Below the pieces are notes generated by a model. It was not told the origin of the DNA, did not search any database, and worked only from the letters and a program-made list of their open reading frames with translations. A DNA stretch of 26,770 nt, taken from contig NYZR01000003.1 in assembly GCA_002687255.1 (NCBI GenBank), forward strand, positions 2,562 to 29,331. The letters are read 5' to 3'. The number at the start of each line of letters is the position of its first letter. The first letter of the stretch is position 1. The position numbers and the translations under genes were made by a program. Below, in pieces: positions 20,345 through 26,770 of this stretch. The stretch comes from Candidatus Pacearchaeota archaeon (GTDB lineage Archaea; Nanobdellota; Nanobdellia; Pacearchaeales; GW2011-AR1).

Positions 20345-20887
20345 TTAGTCGGTAAAGATATTGAATCTTTGTCTTACGGTGAGCTCATCCAAGATTCGTT
20401 TCTCGATGGCTTTCTTGGGATCTGGGATCCCGGCTGATCGAGCTTTGATGTCGTCGAAGCTGGTGAAGGGTTTTTCTTCACGGGCCTTGACAACCTCTTG
20501 GGTGTGCTTTCGGCCAAATCCGGGCAGAAGTTCGAGTTGGTGGAGTCTAGTGTTCATGGCCTGTGCTTCATTAAAGAATTTCACAAACCTTTCTTCTTGC
20601 TCCCCAACTATTTGTTCAACGAACTCCTGGAGTTGGATCTTTGCCGATTCGGTCAGCTTCTCTCGAGGAAGTCGACCGGCTATGTAGTATATCTTATCTC
20701 TCTTCTCTGAACCTATATAAACCTTTTCTTTTATCTCTAAAGACACGCCTCGGCGGGGAACGAGTTCTAAGAGGGCCAGGGTTTTTATTCCGATAGATTG
20801 AGCTATGGGATTTGGCTTGCCGCCAGAAAGGGGATACCCGTATGGTAAATAATCTAGAACCAGTGCGTGCTCTTCTCGTTCTGACAT
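20345..20887 (-). CDS. DUF655 protein (OB-like plus helix-hairpin-helix)
   Basis: 180 aa, matching the archaeal DUF655/COG1491 family. The N-terminal half (ALVLDYLPYGYPL, then GVSLEIKEKVYIG) is the beta-barrel part. The C-terminal half has the helix-hairpin-helix QLELLPGFGRKHTQEVVKARE and FTSFDDIKARS. The family is a predicted nucleic-acid-binding protein that in many archaea follows Rpo4, as here. The start at 20887 follows the Rpo4 stop with a one-base gap. Confidence 0.9.
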   Translation of the reverse strand: MSEREEHALVLDYLPYGYPLSGGKPNPIAQSIGIKTLALLELVPRRGVSLEIKEKVYIGSEKRDKIYYIAGRLPREKLTESAKIQLQEFVEQIVGEQEERFVKFFNEAQAMNTRLHQLELLPGFGRKHTQEVVKAREEKPFTSFDDIKARSAGIPDPKKAIEKRILDELTVRQRFNIFTD

Positions 20888-20888
20888 G

Positions 20889-21188
20889 TTACGCTCCTAG
20901 AGCCTGCACGATGGCGTTGGCTTCTTCCTCACTGAGCGAGACGTCGTTCACGACTTTATGCACGTCTTCTGCGTCTTTCGGTTGAAGGTCTACGAGTTTG
21001 ACAAGATGTGATTCCTTGAGCTTAAGGTTTTTTAGATCTCTGAGAGCTTCAAGTTGTTTCTTAGCGTCTGCTGGTTTTTGCTTGGCGAACTTCTTGAGGT
21101 AAGCGTCTACCGGTCTTTGTTCATCTGACTTTGGAAGTTGTGCTTTTACTTCTGCCAGTGTTAGGGGTGTTTTGTTTATGAGGTTCAT
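20889..21188 (-). CDS. rpoF: RNA polymerase subunit Rpo4 (F)
   Basis: 99 aa, the Rpb4-like stalk subunit that pairs with Rpo7. It has the expected pattern: TPLTLAEVKAQL at the N-terminus, a helical middle, and the HRDC-like end LVKLVDLQPKDAEDV followed by LSEEEANAIV. Its start overlaps the previous stop by ATGA. The usual archaeal order eL21-Rpo4-DUF655 is kept, apart from one inserted gene. Confidence 0.92.
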   Translation of the reverse strand: MNLINKTPLTLAEVKAQLPKSDEQRPVDAYLKKFAKQKPADAKKQLEALRDLKNLKLKESHLVKLVDLQPKDAEDVHKVVNDVSLSEEEANAIVQALGA

Positions 21189-21517
21189 GCTGCGTGTGCT
21201 CCTTGTGATGGATTTATTCTTTGGGATACGTAGTTCCAGCCTGCTTCTGCTGCTCTTAATGGGACTGCTGGGAATACGAAAGGTATCGATGCTATAAATC
21301 CTGTGAACAATCCTGCAACTTCCGCTGCCCTCCTTAGGGATAATGTGGGCACATTGAAGTCATAGTCGACTTTAAAAATCCTATCTAATCTTTCCTTGGC
21401 CATCCTACGGAGAGTTTCCCCAGGAGCCAAATTTTCCATTGCGCCGTAAAATCCGTAAGTTATTGCTCCCGCTATACCGTTATTTCTCTCTCTTGTCATA
21501 AAATCTCTAAAGCTCAT
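21185..21517 (-). CDS. Unknown 110-aa protein between eL21 and Rpo4
   Basis: Contains a hydrophobic stretch (AGLFTGFIASIPFVFPAV, about 68-85) that could be a single membrane helix, and an N-terminal part with GIAGAITYGFYGAMENLAPG. No family recognised. It overlaps eL21 upstream and Rpo4 downstream, both by ATGA, so it is translated with them. An apparent insertion into a conserved gene pair. Confidence 0.7.
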   Translation of the reverse strand: MSFRDFMTRERNNGIAGAITYGFYGAMENLAPGETLRRMAKERLDRIFKVDYDFNVPTLSLRRAAEVAGLFTGFIASIPFVFPAVPLRAAEAGWNYVSQRINPSQGAHAA

Positions 21518-21774
21518 TGTGCCACCGCCAGTTTCTTCAGATGAATAGGTTTGAGGAGGTAGGTCTTGTCTTTGTTGCCGTCTTTGACGGCTACTTCGTA
21601 GGCGGAGCCACGCTTTGCTAGGATTTTGCCGGTTCGGCCCTGCAACGTAGGCTTGTAGCCGAAGATTTGGCTTAATTCTTGGACTATTGCTACGCTATCT
21701 CCTTTTGCGAATGACTGGAAAAACCTGCTTAATGAGAGTTTTCCTTTCTTTCTTGGGGGTTGTCTTCGGGGCAT
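21514..21774 (-). CDS. rpl21e: Ribosomal protein eL21
   Basis: 86 aa from the ATG at 21774 (MPRRQPPRKKGK). The eL21 core is clear: FAKGDSVAIVQELSQ, GRTGKILAKRGSAYEV and YLLKPIHLKKL. The start is chosen because TTTATAA (21796-21802) lies 26 bases upstream; a longer reading to 21816 would run through that box. It is the promoter-proximal gene of the long operon running to 17776. Confidence 0.93.
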   Translation of the reverse strand: MPRRQPPRKKGKLSLSRFFQSFAKGDSVAIVQELSQIFGYKPTLQGRTGKILAKRGSAYEVAVKDGNKDKTYLLKPIHLKKLAVAQ

Positions 21775-21859
21775 GATTATACTGGTCTGTGGAGGTTTAT
21801 AAACGTTGCTCCACAACGTTTATCTCGTGCAACTTTGGAAAAGTTAGAGTATGGGTGTT

Positions 21860-21979
21860 TTATTTCTTCGTTGGGAACGCTTTCTCGATTCTTCTCTCAG
21901 CTTCCTCTAGAGTGATTGTGTTTTCTGAGGACATGATGAATTTTCTGAATTTTTCTTCTAGAGTTTCCTTTTTCTTCAT
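21860..21979 (-). CDS. 39-aa charged protein
   Basis: Begins MKKKETLEEKFRKFIMS and ends RRIEKAFPTKK; two short helices are predicted. TTTTATCTT (plus strand, about 22001-22009) is a TATA-like box 25-26 bases before the ATG at 21979, so it is likely a separate leaderless gene. No family recognised. It lies between the zinc-ribbon gene and eL21, all on the same strand. Confidence 0.5.
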   Translation of the reverse strand: MKKKETLEEKFRKFIMSSENTITLEEAERRIEKAFPTKK

Positions 21980-22016
21980 TCTTCTTAGAGAAATTAGTTG
22001 TTTTTATCTTTTTCTC

Positions 22017-22748
22017 CTAGAATGGCTTGTTTTCGGTTGGTTCTATGAGGTCTATGTCTGAGCCGGTGAGCTGGTTTTCCCCGCCGTCCCCCGAATTAGT
22101 GATGTCTAAAGGCTCCTGCTGGGTTGGTGATGTTTGGATGTGTTCTTCTGGTTCTTTAGATCTTTGTTTTTCTAGGAGTTTTCTCTCTGCTTCTTCGTAG
22201 GTGTCGGTTGGTTCTTCTTCAGGGTATTCTTGTTGATGTTGGATGGCTCCTTGGAGAAGTGAGGGAACCCTTATCCCTTCCGGAATTTCTACTTTTTGTT
22301 CTGGAGTGTGGGTTGGTTTGGGGAGGGGGTTTGTTTCTGATTCATGAGTCAATTGAGGGGTGAATGTGTGTTCTGGTTCTGGGCGAGGCTCTGGTTCTGG
22401 TGCTTCTGGTGTTGGTTCGGGTGTAGGTTCTGGGGCAGGAACTGGTTCTGGGGAAGGGGGTGGAGGAGGCTCTTGGAATGAAGCAGGCTCAGGGGATTCT
22501 CGGAGGAGGAAGTGTGTAGGTGATGAGTCATCTGATGTGGACGGATATGGTTCTACTATCTCTCTTTTCTCTGATTCTTGTTCGGTAACGAGGCCTTGGT
22601 TGAGATTGCCTGTGCTGCGGGCAAGCTCCATGTTTTCGATAATCGAAGCGAACATCTTCCCTCCCCAGATTTGTGGGCCGCAGGACATGCAGACGTCGAT
22701 GACTACTTGGGGATCGAGTTCGGTTTTACAATACATGCAGCTTGCCAT
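22017..22748 (-). CDS. Zinc-ribbon protein with Pro/Glu-rich disordered tail
   Basis: 243 aa. An N-terminal zinc site CMYC...CMSC (Cys4, Cys7, Cys20, Cys23) is followed by a short helix (FASIIENMELARSTGN). From about residue 50 on, the protein is disordered and rich in Pro, Glu, Thr and Ser, with PEP-type repeats at about 90-125. Unlike its neighbours it has a leader: TTTATAA (22786-22792) is about 41 bases before the ATG, and GAGGTC lies four bases before the ATG as Shine-Dalgarno. Function unknown; zinc ribbon plus tail suggests an adaptor. Confidence 0.75.
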   Translation of the reverse strand: MASCMYCKTELDPQVVIDVCMSCGPQIWGGKMFASIIENMELARSTGNLNQGLVTEQESEKREIVEPYPSTSDDSSPTHFLLRESPEPASFQEPPPPPSPEPVPAPEPTPEPTPEAPEPEPRPEPEHTFTPQLTHESETNPLPKPTHTPEQKVEIPEGIRVPSLLQGAIQHQQEYPEEEPTDTYEEAERKLLEKQRSKEPEEHIQTSPTQQEPLDITNSGDGGENQLTGSDIDLIEPTENKPF

Positions 22749-22817
22749 TTTGACCTCTTTAGATGGGGGCTTGTGGTGGTGGGAGTTTATAAGTTTTTGT
22801 GGGTTGGTGTGATAAGA

Positions 22818-23135
22818 TTAACCCGCATTCCTTAGATCAGGAAACATTTCATAGAAGTCGGATAGTCTTCTTCCTTGGTTTTTGAGGCAGAAGTTTCGTA
22901 TGTGATCTGGGGTGTAACTCCTCAGGGCGTTTATGCTTTTCTCCATTGCATCTCTTGCTCTCGAAAGTAATCCCTGTTTTAATAAACTCCTTTCGTATCC
23001 GCTAATTATTCCGATTGTGCCCACCACATATGCTCCGCCCTGATCGTGATTTACTACTTGGCTTTCTGTTGCCCCCCCTAATAATGTTAGTCCATCTTCT
23101 ATTACTTCTAGAGGAAATTCTGTTGTTTCACTCAT
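22818..23135 (-). CDS. Unknown 105-aa protein
   Basis: Soluble, with GTIGIISGYERSLLKQG and a C-terminal helical half ending DFYEMFPDLRNAG. One Cys. GGTATTTAAG (23157-23166, minus sense) lies 26 bases before the ATG at 23135, a leaderless promoter. Divergent from the membrane protein at 23224. No family recognised. Confidence 0.65.
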   Translation of the reverse strand: MSETTEFPLEVIEDGLTLLGGATESQVVNHDQGGAYVVGTIGIISGYERSLLKQGLLSRARDAMEKSINALRSYTPDHIRNFCLKNQGRRLSDFYEMFPDLRNAG

Positions 23136-23223
23136 TTATTTTTATCGGAATCATTTCTTAAATACCTTTCCTTGTTAACACCCTTGACGGAAGGGTTAAA
23201 AGGAGTTCTTTGTTTTTGGTGTG

Positions 23224-23739
23224 ATGGTGAATTGGTCTGAAGTTCTGAAGTCTTGGAAGACGGTGTTTGGTCGGCCGGGATATATTGTTTTGGCGGTGGC
23301 GGTGGCTTTGGTTTTTTATGTTCTTAATGTTGTTCTTGTTAATTGGGGGAATCTTGGTGTGGTTACGGAGAGTGCTGGTTTTGTTCGGGCGTTGTGGTTG
23401 TTGAGTCTTGGTTTTTCGGGAGTTGTTTCTGGTTCGACTTTTTGGACTGTTGTGATCTTGGGTGTGTTGACTGGGGTGTTGGTGAGTTTGTTGGTTGCTA
23501 AGACGAGAATTATGCAAGCTTCGGGGAAGAAAGATGGTGTGCTTGCAGGGATTGGTTTGTTCTTGGGGCTGTTTGTTCCTGGATGTGCTGCCTGTGGTGT
23601 GGGGTTGTTGGCTGCCCTGGGGCTTGGAGGGGTTTTGTTGGCTTTGCCATTCCAAGGGACGGAAATTGCTGTTGTTGCTATCTTGGTGGGGTATGTTGTT
23701 GTGAGGGTGAGTGAAGGGTTTGGGAGTTGTAAGATCTGA
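23224..23739 (+). CDS. Polytopic membrane protein with PGCAACG motif
   Basis: 171 aa with about five membrane helices. The signature LFLGLFVPGCAACGVGLLAALGLGG (about 117-141) carries a CAAC pair within the membrane. Proteins with this motif are common in archaea and uncharacterised; a thiol-redox or metal role has been suggested by the Cys pair only. The ATG at 23224 is preferred to the GTG at 23221 because GTTAAAAG (23195-23202) lies 26 bases upstream. It may pair functionally with the DsbA-like protein, but that is speculative. Confidence 0.8.
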   Translation: MVNWSEVLKSWKTVFGRPGYIVLAVAVALVFYVLNVVLVNWGNLGVVTESAGFVRALWLLSLGFSGVVSGSTFWTVVILGVLTGVLVSLLVAKTRIMQASGKKDGVLAGIGLFLGLFVPGCAACGVGLLAALGLGGVLLALPFQGTEIAVVAILVGYVVVRVSEGFGSCKI

Positions 23740-23807
23740 TGACTTATTGTTCCATTTAAGGAGTTACAATGGAAGGGTTTAAATAGTGCCTCGTGTGAAG
23801 GTTTGAT

Positions 23808-24173
23808 ATGAGTTTAGAATGGAAAGAAAGTATTCCGGGAGATCATCTCGCTAGACTAAATGTGGGTGCCGCTCTGTCGAACAGCCAGCTTAAAAATCCA
23901 GGAATTAGTGGGATTTTCTGTGGTTATCTTGGTTACCATGATGATGATGATGGCGAGACGACATGGGTTGGGATTGTTTTCGACCCAGAAAGATCAGATG
24001 CTGCCTCGCTCCGTGGATACTCCTTTGATGCTGAGAGCGCTCGAATTTCTGGAATGTCTTCCGATGATTTAGGTGTGAATGCAAATAGCGTAGGTTTTTA
24101 TGACATTTCTTTAGGTAGACTCCCCTTCCCAGAATTGAAAGAAGTCTTGGATCGAGTTAGTGTGGCAAGGTGA
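23808..24173 (+). CDS. Unknown 121-aa acidic protein
   Basis: Soluble, acidic, with a run of Asp (YHDDDDGET) and a beta-rich middle (TTWVGIVFDPE, then SVGFYDISLG). It ends with a helix (LKEVLDRVSVAR). TTTAAATA (about 23777-23784) is 26-27 bases before the ATG, so it is leaderless. No family recognised; it may be a small cytoplasmic binding protein. Confidence 0.65.
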   Translation: MSLEWKESIPGDHLARLNVGAALSNSQLKNPGISGIFCGYLGYHDDDDGETTWVGIVFDPERSDAASLRGYSFDAESARISGMSSDDLGVNANSVGFYDISLGRLPFPELKEVLDRVSVAR

Positions 24174-24220
24174 TTCATTGTTAGAGGAAGTTTTATAAGT
24201 TCATTTTGATTGGGTTTGTT

Positions 24221-25093
24221 ATGAAGTGGTTCCTGTTTGTTGGGTTTGTTTTTGTTTTGAGTCTTAGTTTTGTTAGTGCGGCTGACTGTGAGATTACTGC
24301 GACGTTGTTGAACCAAGATCCTTATCCTGCTGTTCCTGGAGAATATGTGAAATTGGTCTTCCAGATTGATGGATTGGACACAACTGACTGCGGGGAAGTG
24401 ACTGTTGAGTTGGTTGAAGAATTTCCTGTCTCTTTTGATCCTAATCAGACAAGAGTTGTGCAGATAAACTCTGGGACGTTTACCTCCGATTTTCAGTCTT
24501 TTTTGATTGCCCCCTACCGTGTGCGAGTTAGTGAGGAAGCTTTGGAAGGGGACAATCCTATTGAATTGAAGTATACTTTCCAGCCTGCTGCGGATGGTGC
24601 TCCGACAGAGTTGTCGAGAGAGTTCCAGTTGAATGTGCAGAATGTGAAGACGGACTTTGAGATTTCTGTGAAGGATTACAACAAGGCTACTCGGATGTTG
24701 TTGTTTGAGATTCTGAATGTGGGAGAGCATGACGTCGAGGCTCTGACTGTTGAGATTCCTCGACAGCATCGTGTTGAGGTGAAGGGGCCTAGTCGGAATA
24801 TTGTGGGAAGCTTGGATGCGAATGAGGATACGACGTTCTCGTTTGAGGCCATTCCTGAGGATGGTGAGCTCGAATTGAAGATTTTGTATACGGATGAGAC
24901 GAATGTTCGTCGGACGATTACTAAGAAGGTTTCGTATGATGGGAGTTATTTTGAGGGGTTGGTTCGGGATGAGCAAGGAAGTTCTACGGGAAGGTGGGTT
25001 GTTGTTGTTTTGGTTTTGGTGGGGTTGTTTTGGTGGTGGAGGCGGCGGAGGATGAGGGTGCATGGGCATTCTCATGGTCATAAGCACTCATGA
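24221..25093 (+). CDS. Secreted/anchored COG1361-like protein with His-rich tail
   Basis: 290 aa from the ATG at 24221, chosen because TTTATAA (24192-24198) lies 26 bases upstream and because it gives a clean signal peptide (MKWFLFVGFVFVLSLSFVSA). The mature part has beta-sandwich-like domains of the COG1361 kind (DCEITATLLNQDPYPAVPGEYVKLVFQ, then DFEISVKDYNKATRMLLFEILNVG). A membrane helix at about 263-279 is followed by a cytoplasmic RRRRMRV and a HGHSHGHKHS tail able to bind metal. Such proteins often sit next to MacB/FtsX-type ABC genes, as here. Its TGA overlaps the next ATG (ATGA). Confidence 0.85.
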   Translation: MKWFLFVGFVFVLSLSFVSAADCEITATLLNQDPYPAVPGEYVKLVFQIDGLDTTDCGEVTVELVEEFPVSFDPNQTRVVQINSGTFTSDFQSFLIAPYRVRVSEEALEGDNPIELKYTFQPAADGAPTELSREFQLNVQNVKTDFEISVKDYNKATRMLLFEILNVGEHDVEALTVEIPRQHRVEVKGPSRNIVGSLDANEDTTFSFEAIPEDGELELKILYTDETNVRRTITKKVSYDGSYFEGLVRDEQGSSTGRWVVVVLVLVGLFWWWRRRRMRVHGHSHGHKHS

Positions 25094-25389
25094 ATAAAGA
25101 AGATGCTCTTTCTAAGTTAGATATTCTTGAGAGTCAGATGATGCTCAAGATTCCAGAGAGCTATGAAGAAGGGAGGGGTGCCATTAGCAGGTGGATGGAA
25201 GGTGCAAGGAACCATGTTGAGTGTATCTATTCCAATAAGATGACTGTTGGCGAAGGGTTTCAGTCTGTTGATCAGTATACTGATTCTCGGCGCTACGAAC
25301 TTTCGGTTAATGGAATTCATCGCCATCTTGAGCTCTGCAAGTCAATTGTTGGAGATATTACTCGTATCGAAGAGCTTCAACGGGCTTGA
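25090..25389 (+). CDS. Unknown 99-aa helical protein
   Basis: Mostly helical, begins MNKEDALSKLDILESQMMLK. No family recognised. Its start overlaps the previous stop by ATGA (25090-25093). Its last 32 bases overlap, tail to tail, the end of the ABC permease on the other strand. Translational coupling supports its being real. Confidence 0.65.
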   Translation: MNKEDALSKLDILESQMMLKIPESYEEGRGAISRWMEGARNHVECIYSNKMTVGEGFQSVDQYTDSRRYELSVNGIHRHLELCKSIVGDITRIEELQRA

Positions 25390-26626
25390 TATTCACGGCC
25401 TGCCAGGCAGGGAAGAGGCCGGAGATGGCGCCGGTGAGGAAGGAGAAGAGGAGGCAGCCGATGATGAGCCAGGCCGGTGTTGATGCTTGGAGTAAAGTTG
25501 TTCCTAATTGTTGGGTTGCTATGGTTTCTACGGCGAGGCCGAGGAGGTAACCTAGGAGTATGCCAGCTAGGCCGCCTACTAGTCCTAGTAGTCCTGATTC
25601 GATGACGAATAAGGAAAGAATGTCTTTGTTTTGTGCCCCTACTGCTTTCATTACTCCTATTTCTTTTCTTCTTTCGAGGACTGATGTATACATTGTGTTT
25701 GCTATGCCGATGCCTCCGACTACCAAAGAGATGACTGCGATAGCGAGGAGGAAGCCGGTGAGGATGTTGAGGATCGTGCCGAAGATAGCGAGGATTTGTT
25801 CTGGCGTCATGATTCGGAAGTCTTGGGTCTTTTCGTCGACGTCTCGTGCTGATCGGAGACGTTTTTCTGCTCTTGCTGCTACCTCGGACATAGTTGCTCC
25901 TTCGTCTAGTTGCACGATGATTTGTCCGAGAGATCCTGCGTTGTCTGGGAAGAGTTCTTCGAAGTCTTCTAGTGGCATAAGGATAAGCCTGTCGTCCTGT
26001 GGATTACCTACGGTCTTGAGGAGTGTTCTGGCTTTGAAGTCCTCATCGTTTATGGTTATCGTGTCGCCGAGTTCGACCGGTTGGGAGAGCCAGTCTGATG
26101 AAGCGTATTGTGCCCCGAGTCCGACTTTCCCACGGTCGCCGGATTGGAGGAATTTTCCTTGGTCGATTTTGTAGAATCCGTTTTCGAGGAAGACGTCTCC
26201 ACGGTCTGTTGGGAACCCGATGATGAAGACATAACGGATGTCGTCTTTGAATTCTATTTTTGCGTTGCCGGCAGACCAATAAGAGATGTCCTTGACTCCT
26301 GAGATTTTCTCTAGGGTTTCTACGTCATCTTCTGTTAACGTAGCAGCACCTTGTGTTATGGGGCCGGCGAGTTGGCCACGAGCTTCTACGAAGAACTTGT
26401 CTGTTCCGAATTGTCTGAATTGTTCTTGGACTGCGTCATCTAGTCCTAGGGAGATGGAGACGAGGAAGAAGATTGTTGCGATAGAGATGAAGATGCCGAG
26501 CATGGTGAGCCAGGCTCTGAGTTTTCTTCTTTTTAGTGAGCTGATGGCTAGGGCTGTGAAGTCCTCCATCTTATCCAGTAAGTTGTCTTTTTGGTGTTTC
26601 ATGTTGTTGGTTTTTCTCCGACTCAT
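25358..26626 (-). CDS. MacB/FtsX-type ABC transporter permease
   Basis: 422 aa at the longest. The N-terminus (LAISSLKRRKLRAWLTMLGIFISIATIFFLVSI) holds the first membrane helix. It is followed by a periplasmic-type MacB domain (about 75-270), then three membrane helices in an FtsX domain with VVGGIGIANTMYTSVLERRKEIGVMKAVGAQ and a C-terminal PAWQAVNIKPVEALRYE. A partner ATPase is expected; none is in the window, and it may lie beyond 26770. The start is uncertain: M1 (26626) abuts repeat R2; ATG 26602 and a Met at MEDFTAL are alternatives. It probably acts with the COG1361-like protein. Confidence 0.92.
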   Translation of the reverse strand: MSRRKTNNMKHQKDNLLDKMEDFTALAISSLKRRKLRAWLTMLGIFISIATIFFLVSISLGLDDAVQEQFRQFGTDKFFVEARGQLAGPITQGAATLTEDDVETLEKISGVKDISYWSAGNAKIEFKDDIRYVFIIGFPTDRGDVFLENGFYKIDQGKFLQSGDRGKVGLGAQYASSDWLSQPVELGDTITINDEDFKARTLLKTVGNPQDDRLILMPLEDFEELFPDNAGSLGQIIVQLDEGATMSEVAARAEKRLRSARDVDEKTQDFRIMTPEQILAIFGTILNILTGFLLAIAVISLVVGGIGIANTMYTSVLERRKEIGVMKAVGAQNKDILSLFVIESGLLGLVGGLAGILLGYLLGLAVETIATQQLGTTLLQASTPAWLIIGCLLFSFLTGAISGLFPAWQAVNIKPVEALRYE

Positions 26627-26672
26627 TATCGCTGCGCACCTTCTCGCTTGCGCTGCGAGGTTGCTCGCATCT
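26627..26672. repeat. Dispersed repeat R2, copy 2
   Basis: Nearly identical to 15275-15321 (one base shorter in the middle). It directly abuts the longest start of the ABC permease, so it forms that gene's upstream region. Inner hairpin TGCGAG-GTTG-CTCGCA is kept. Confidence 0.75.
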
Positions 26673-26692
26673 ATGAGCGGAGAGCCTCCACT

Positions 26693-26770
26693 TGCAAGGG
26701 AACTAACAGCGCTCGAGGAACTGTGTTCCTCGGCGACTCCAACTCCTGTAGAGATTGGAGTTTCCCTTTG
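26693..26770. repeat. Dispersed palindromic repeat R1, copy D, with enlarged loop
   Basis: TGCAAGGGAACTAACAG at 26693 pairs with AGTTTCCCTTTG at the window edge, but the short spacer is replaced by about 50 bases. The insert has two hairpins: CGAGGAAC-TGT-GTTCCTCG and ACTCCAA...TTGGAGT. The window ends inside or right after it. As at 15275-15475, R2 comes first and R1 second. Confidence 0.6.

Noticed and set aside
24098..25087. 329-aa minus-strand ORF, Asn/His/Pro-rich, opposite the COG1361-like gene
   Set aside because: Antisense shadow: the plus-strand gene has a signal peptide, promoter and downstream ATGA overlap; the antisense product is low complexity.
25560..26174. 204-aa plus-strand ORF opposite the ABC permease
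   Set aside because: Antisense shadow of a clear FtsX/MacB permease; no promoter signal.
4..26770. R1/R2 repeats as a CRISPR array
   Set aside because: Copies are scattered kilobases apart, not regularly spaced, differ in sequence, and no cas gene is present.

Overview
The window is archaeal. It carries RNA polymerase subunits D and F (Rpo3 and Rpo4), the archaeal/eukaryotic-only ribosomal proteins eL18 and eL21, and uS13, uS4, uS11, uL13 and uS9 in the archaeal gene order. Most genes have a TATA-like box centred about 26 bases upstream of the start codon, which is the signature of leaderless archaeal transcripts. Small genes, many short proteins of unknown function and membrane-tethered winged-helix regulators fit a DPANN-type archaeon (Woesearchaeota/Pacearchaeota-like). 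That placement is an inference; no rRNA gene is present.

Layout. 1-2140: an intergenic repeat, an unknown protein and a XerA-type tyrosine recombinase. 2140-5970: a visibly AT-richer stretch with a PIN nuclease preceded by a 47-residue basic protein (ATGA overlap, not in common annotation size range), a membrane-anchored matrixin-like metalloprotease, a two-helix membrane protein and a long coiled-coil protein. 6028-8254: a three-gene operon (HMA-like membrane protein, DUF2318 Cys-rich protein, ArsP/DUF318 permease) rich in Cys pairs. 8381-9397: a protein with a sigma-70 region-2-like N-terminus. 9400-10790: a methyltransferase remnant and a frameshifted propeller-like gene. 10950-11435: a membrane-anchored winged-helix regulator. 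11781-12960: eL18-uL13-uS9. 13037-14334: a ribbon-helix-helix-like gene with a structured leader, a small membrane protein, a frameshifted Nudix gene and a HAD-like protein. 14339-15103: a DsbA-like protein. Then tRNA-Leu(GAG), Rpo3, an HTH protein of unknown function, and a long minus-strand operon 21774-17776 (eL21, unknown, Rpo4, DUF655, unknown, uS13, uS4, unknown, uS11, 39-residue ORF). 21860-26626: small unknown proteins, a zinc-ribbon protein with a Pro/Glu-rich tail, two membrane or secreted proteins and a MacB/FtsX-type permease.

The most notable system is a putative regulon. A 14-16 bp palindrome (consensus STGAAACYARTTTCAC, read toward the gene) occurs four times between 4.7 and 10.9 kb. 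Two copies are identical 16-mers and lie at exactly -52 to -37 from the start codons of the Cys-rich operon and of the membrane-anchored winged-helix protein. The third lies upstream of a methyltransferase remnant and the fourth in an orphan promoter that would transcribe a GC-rich stem-loop. I infer that the membrane wHTH, which has two Cys residues in the loop between its two membrane helices, senses something outside the membrane and controls itself and the Cys-rich transport operon.

Other points: the usually contiguous uS13-uS4-uS11-Rpo3-eL18-uL13-uS9 operon is cut into three parts by inserted accessory genes. Dispersed palindromic repeats (R1, four copies; R2, two copies) lie at the edges of these blocks and flank the tRNA. 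Two genes are broken by single-base frameshifts.
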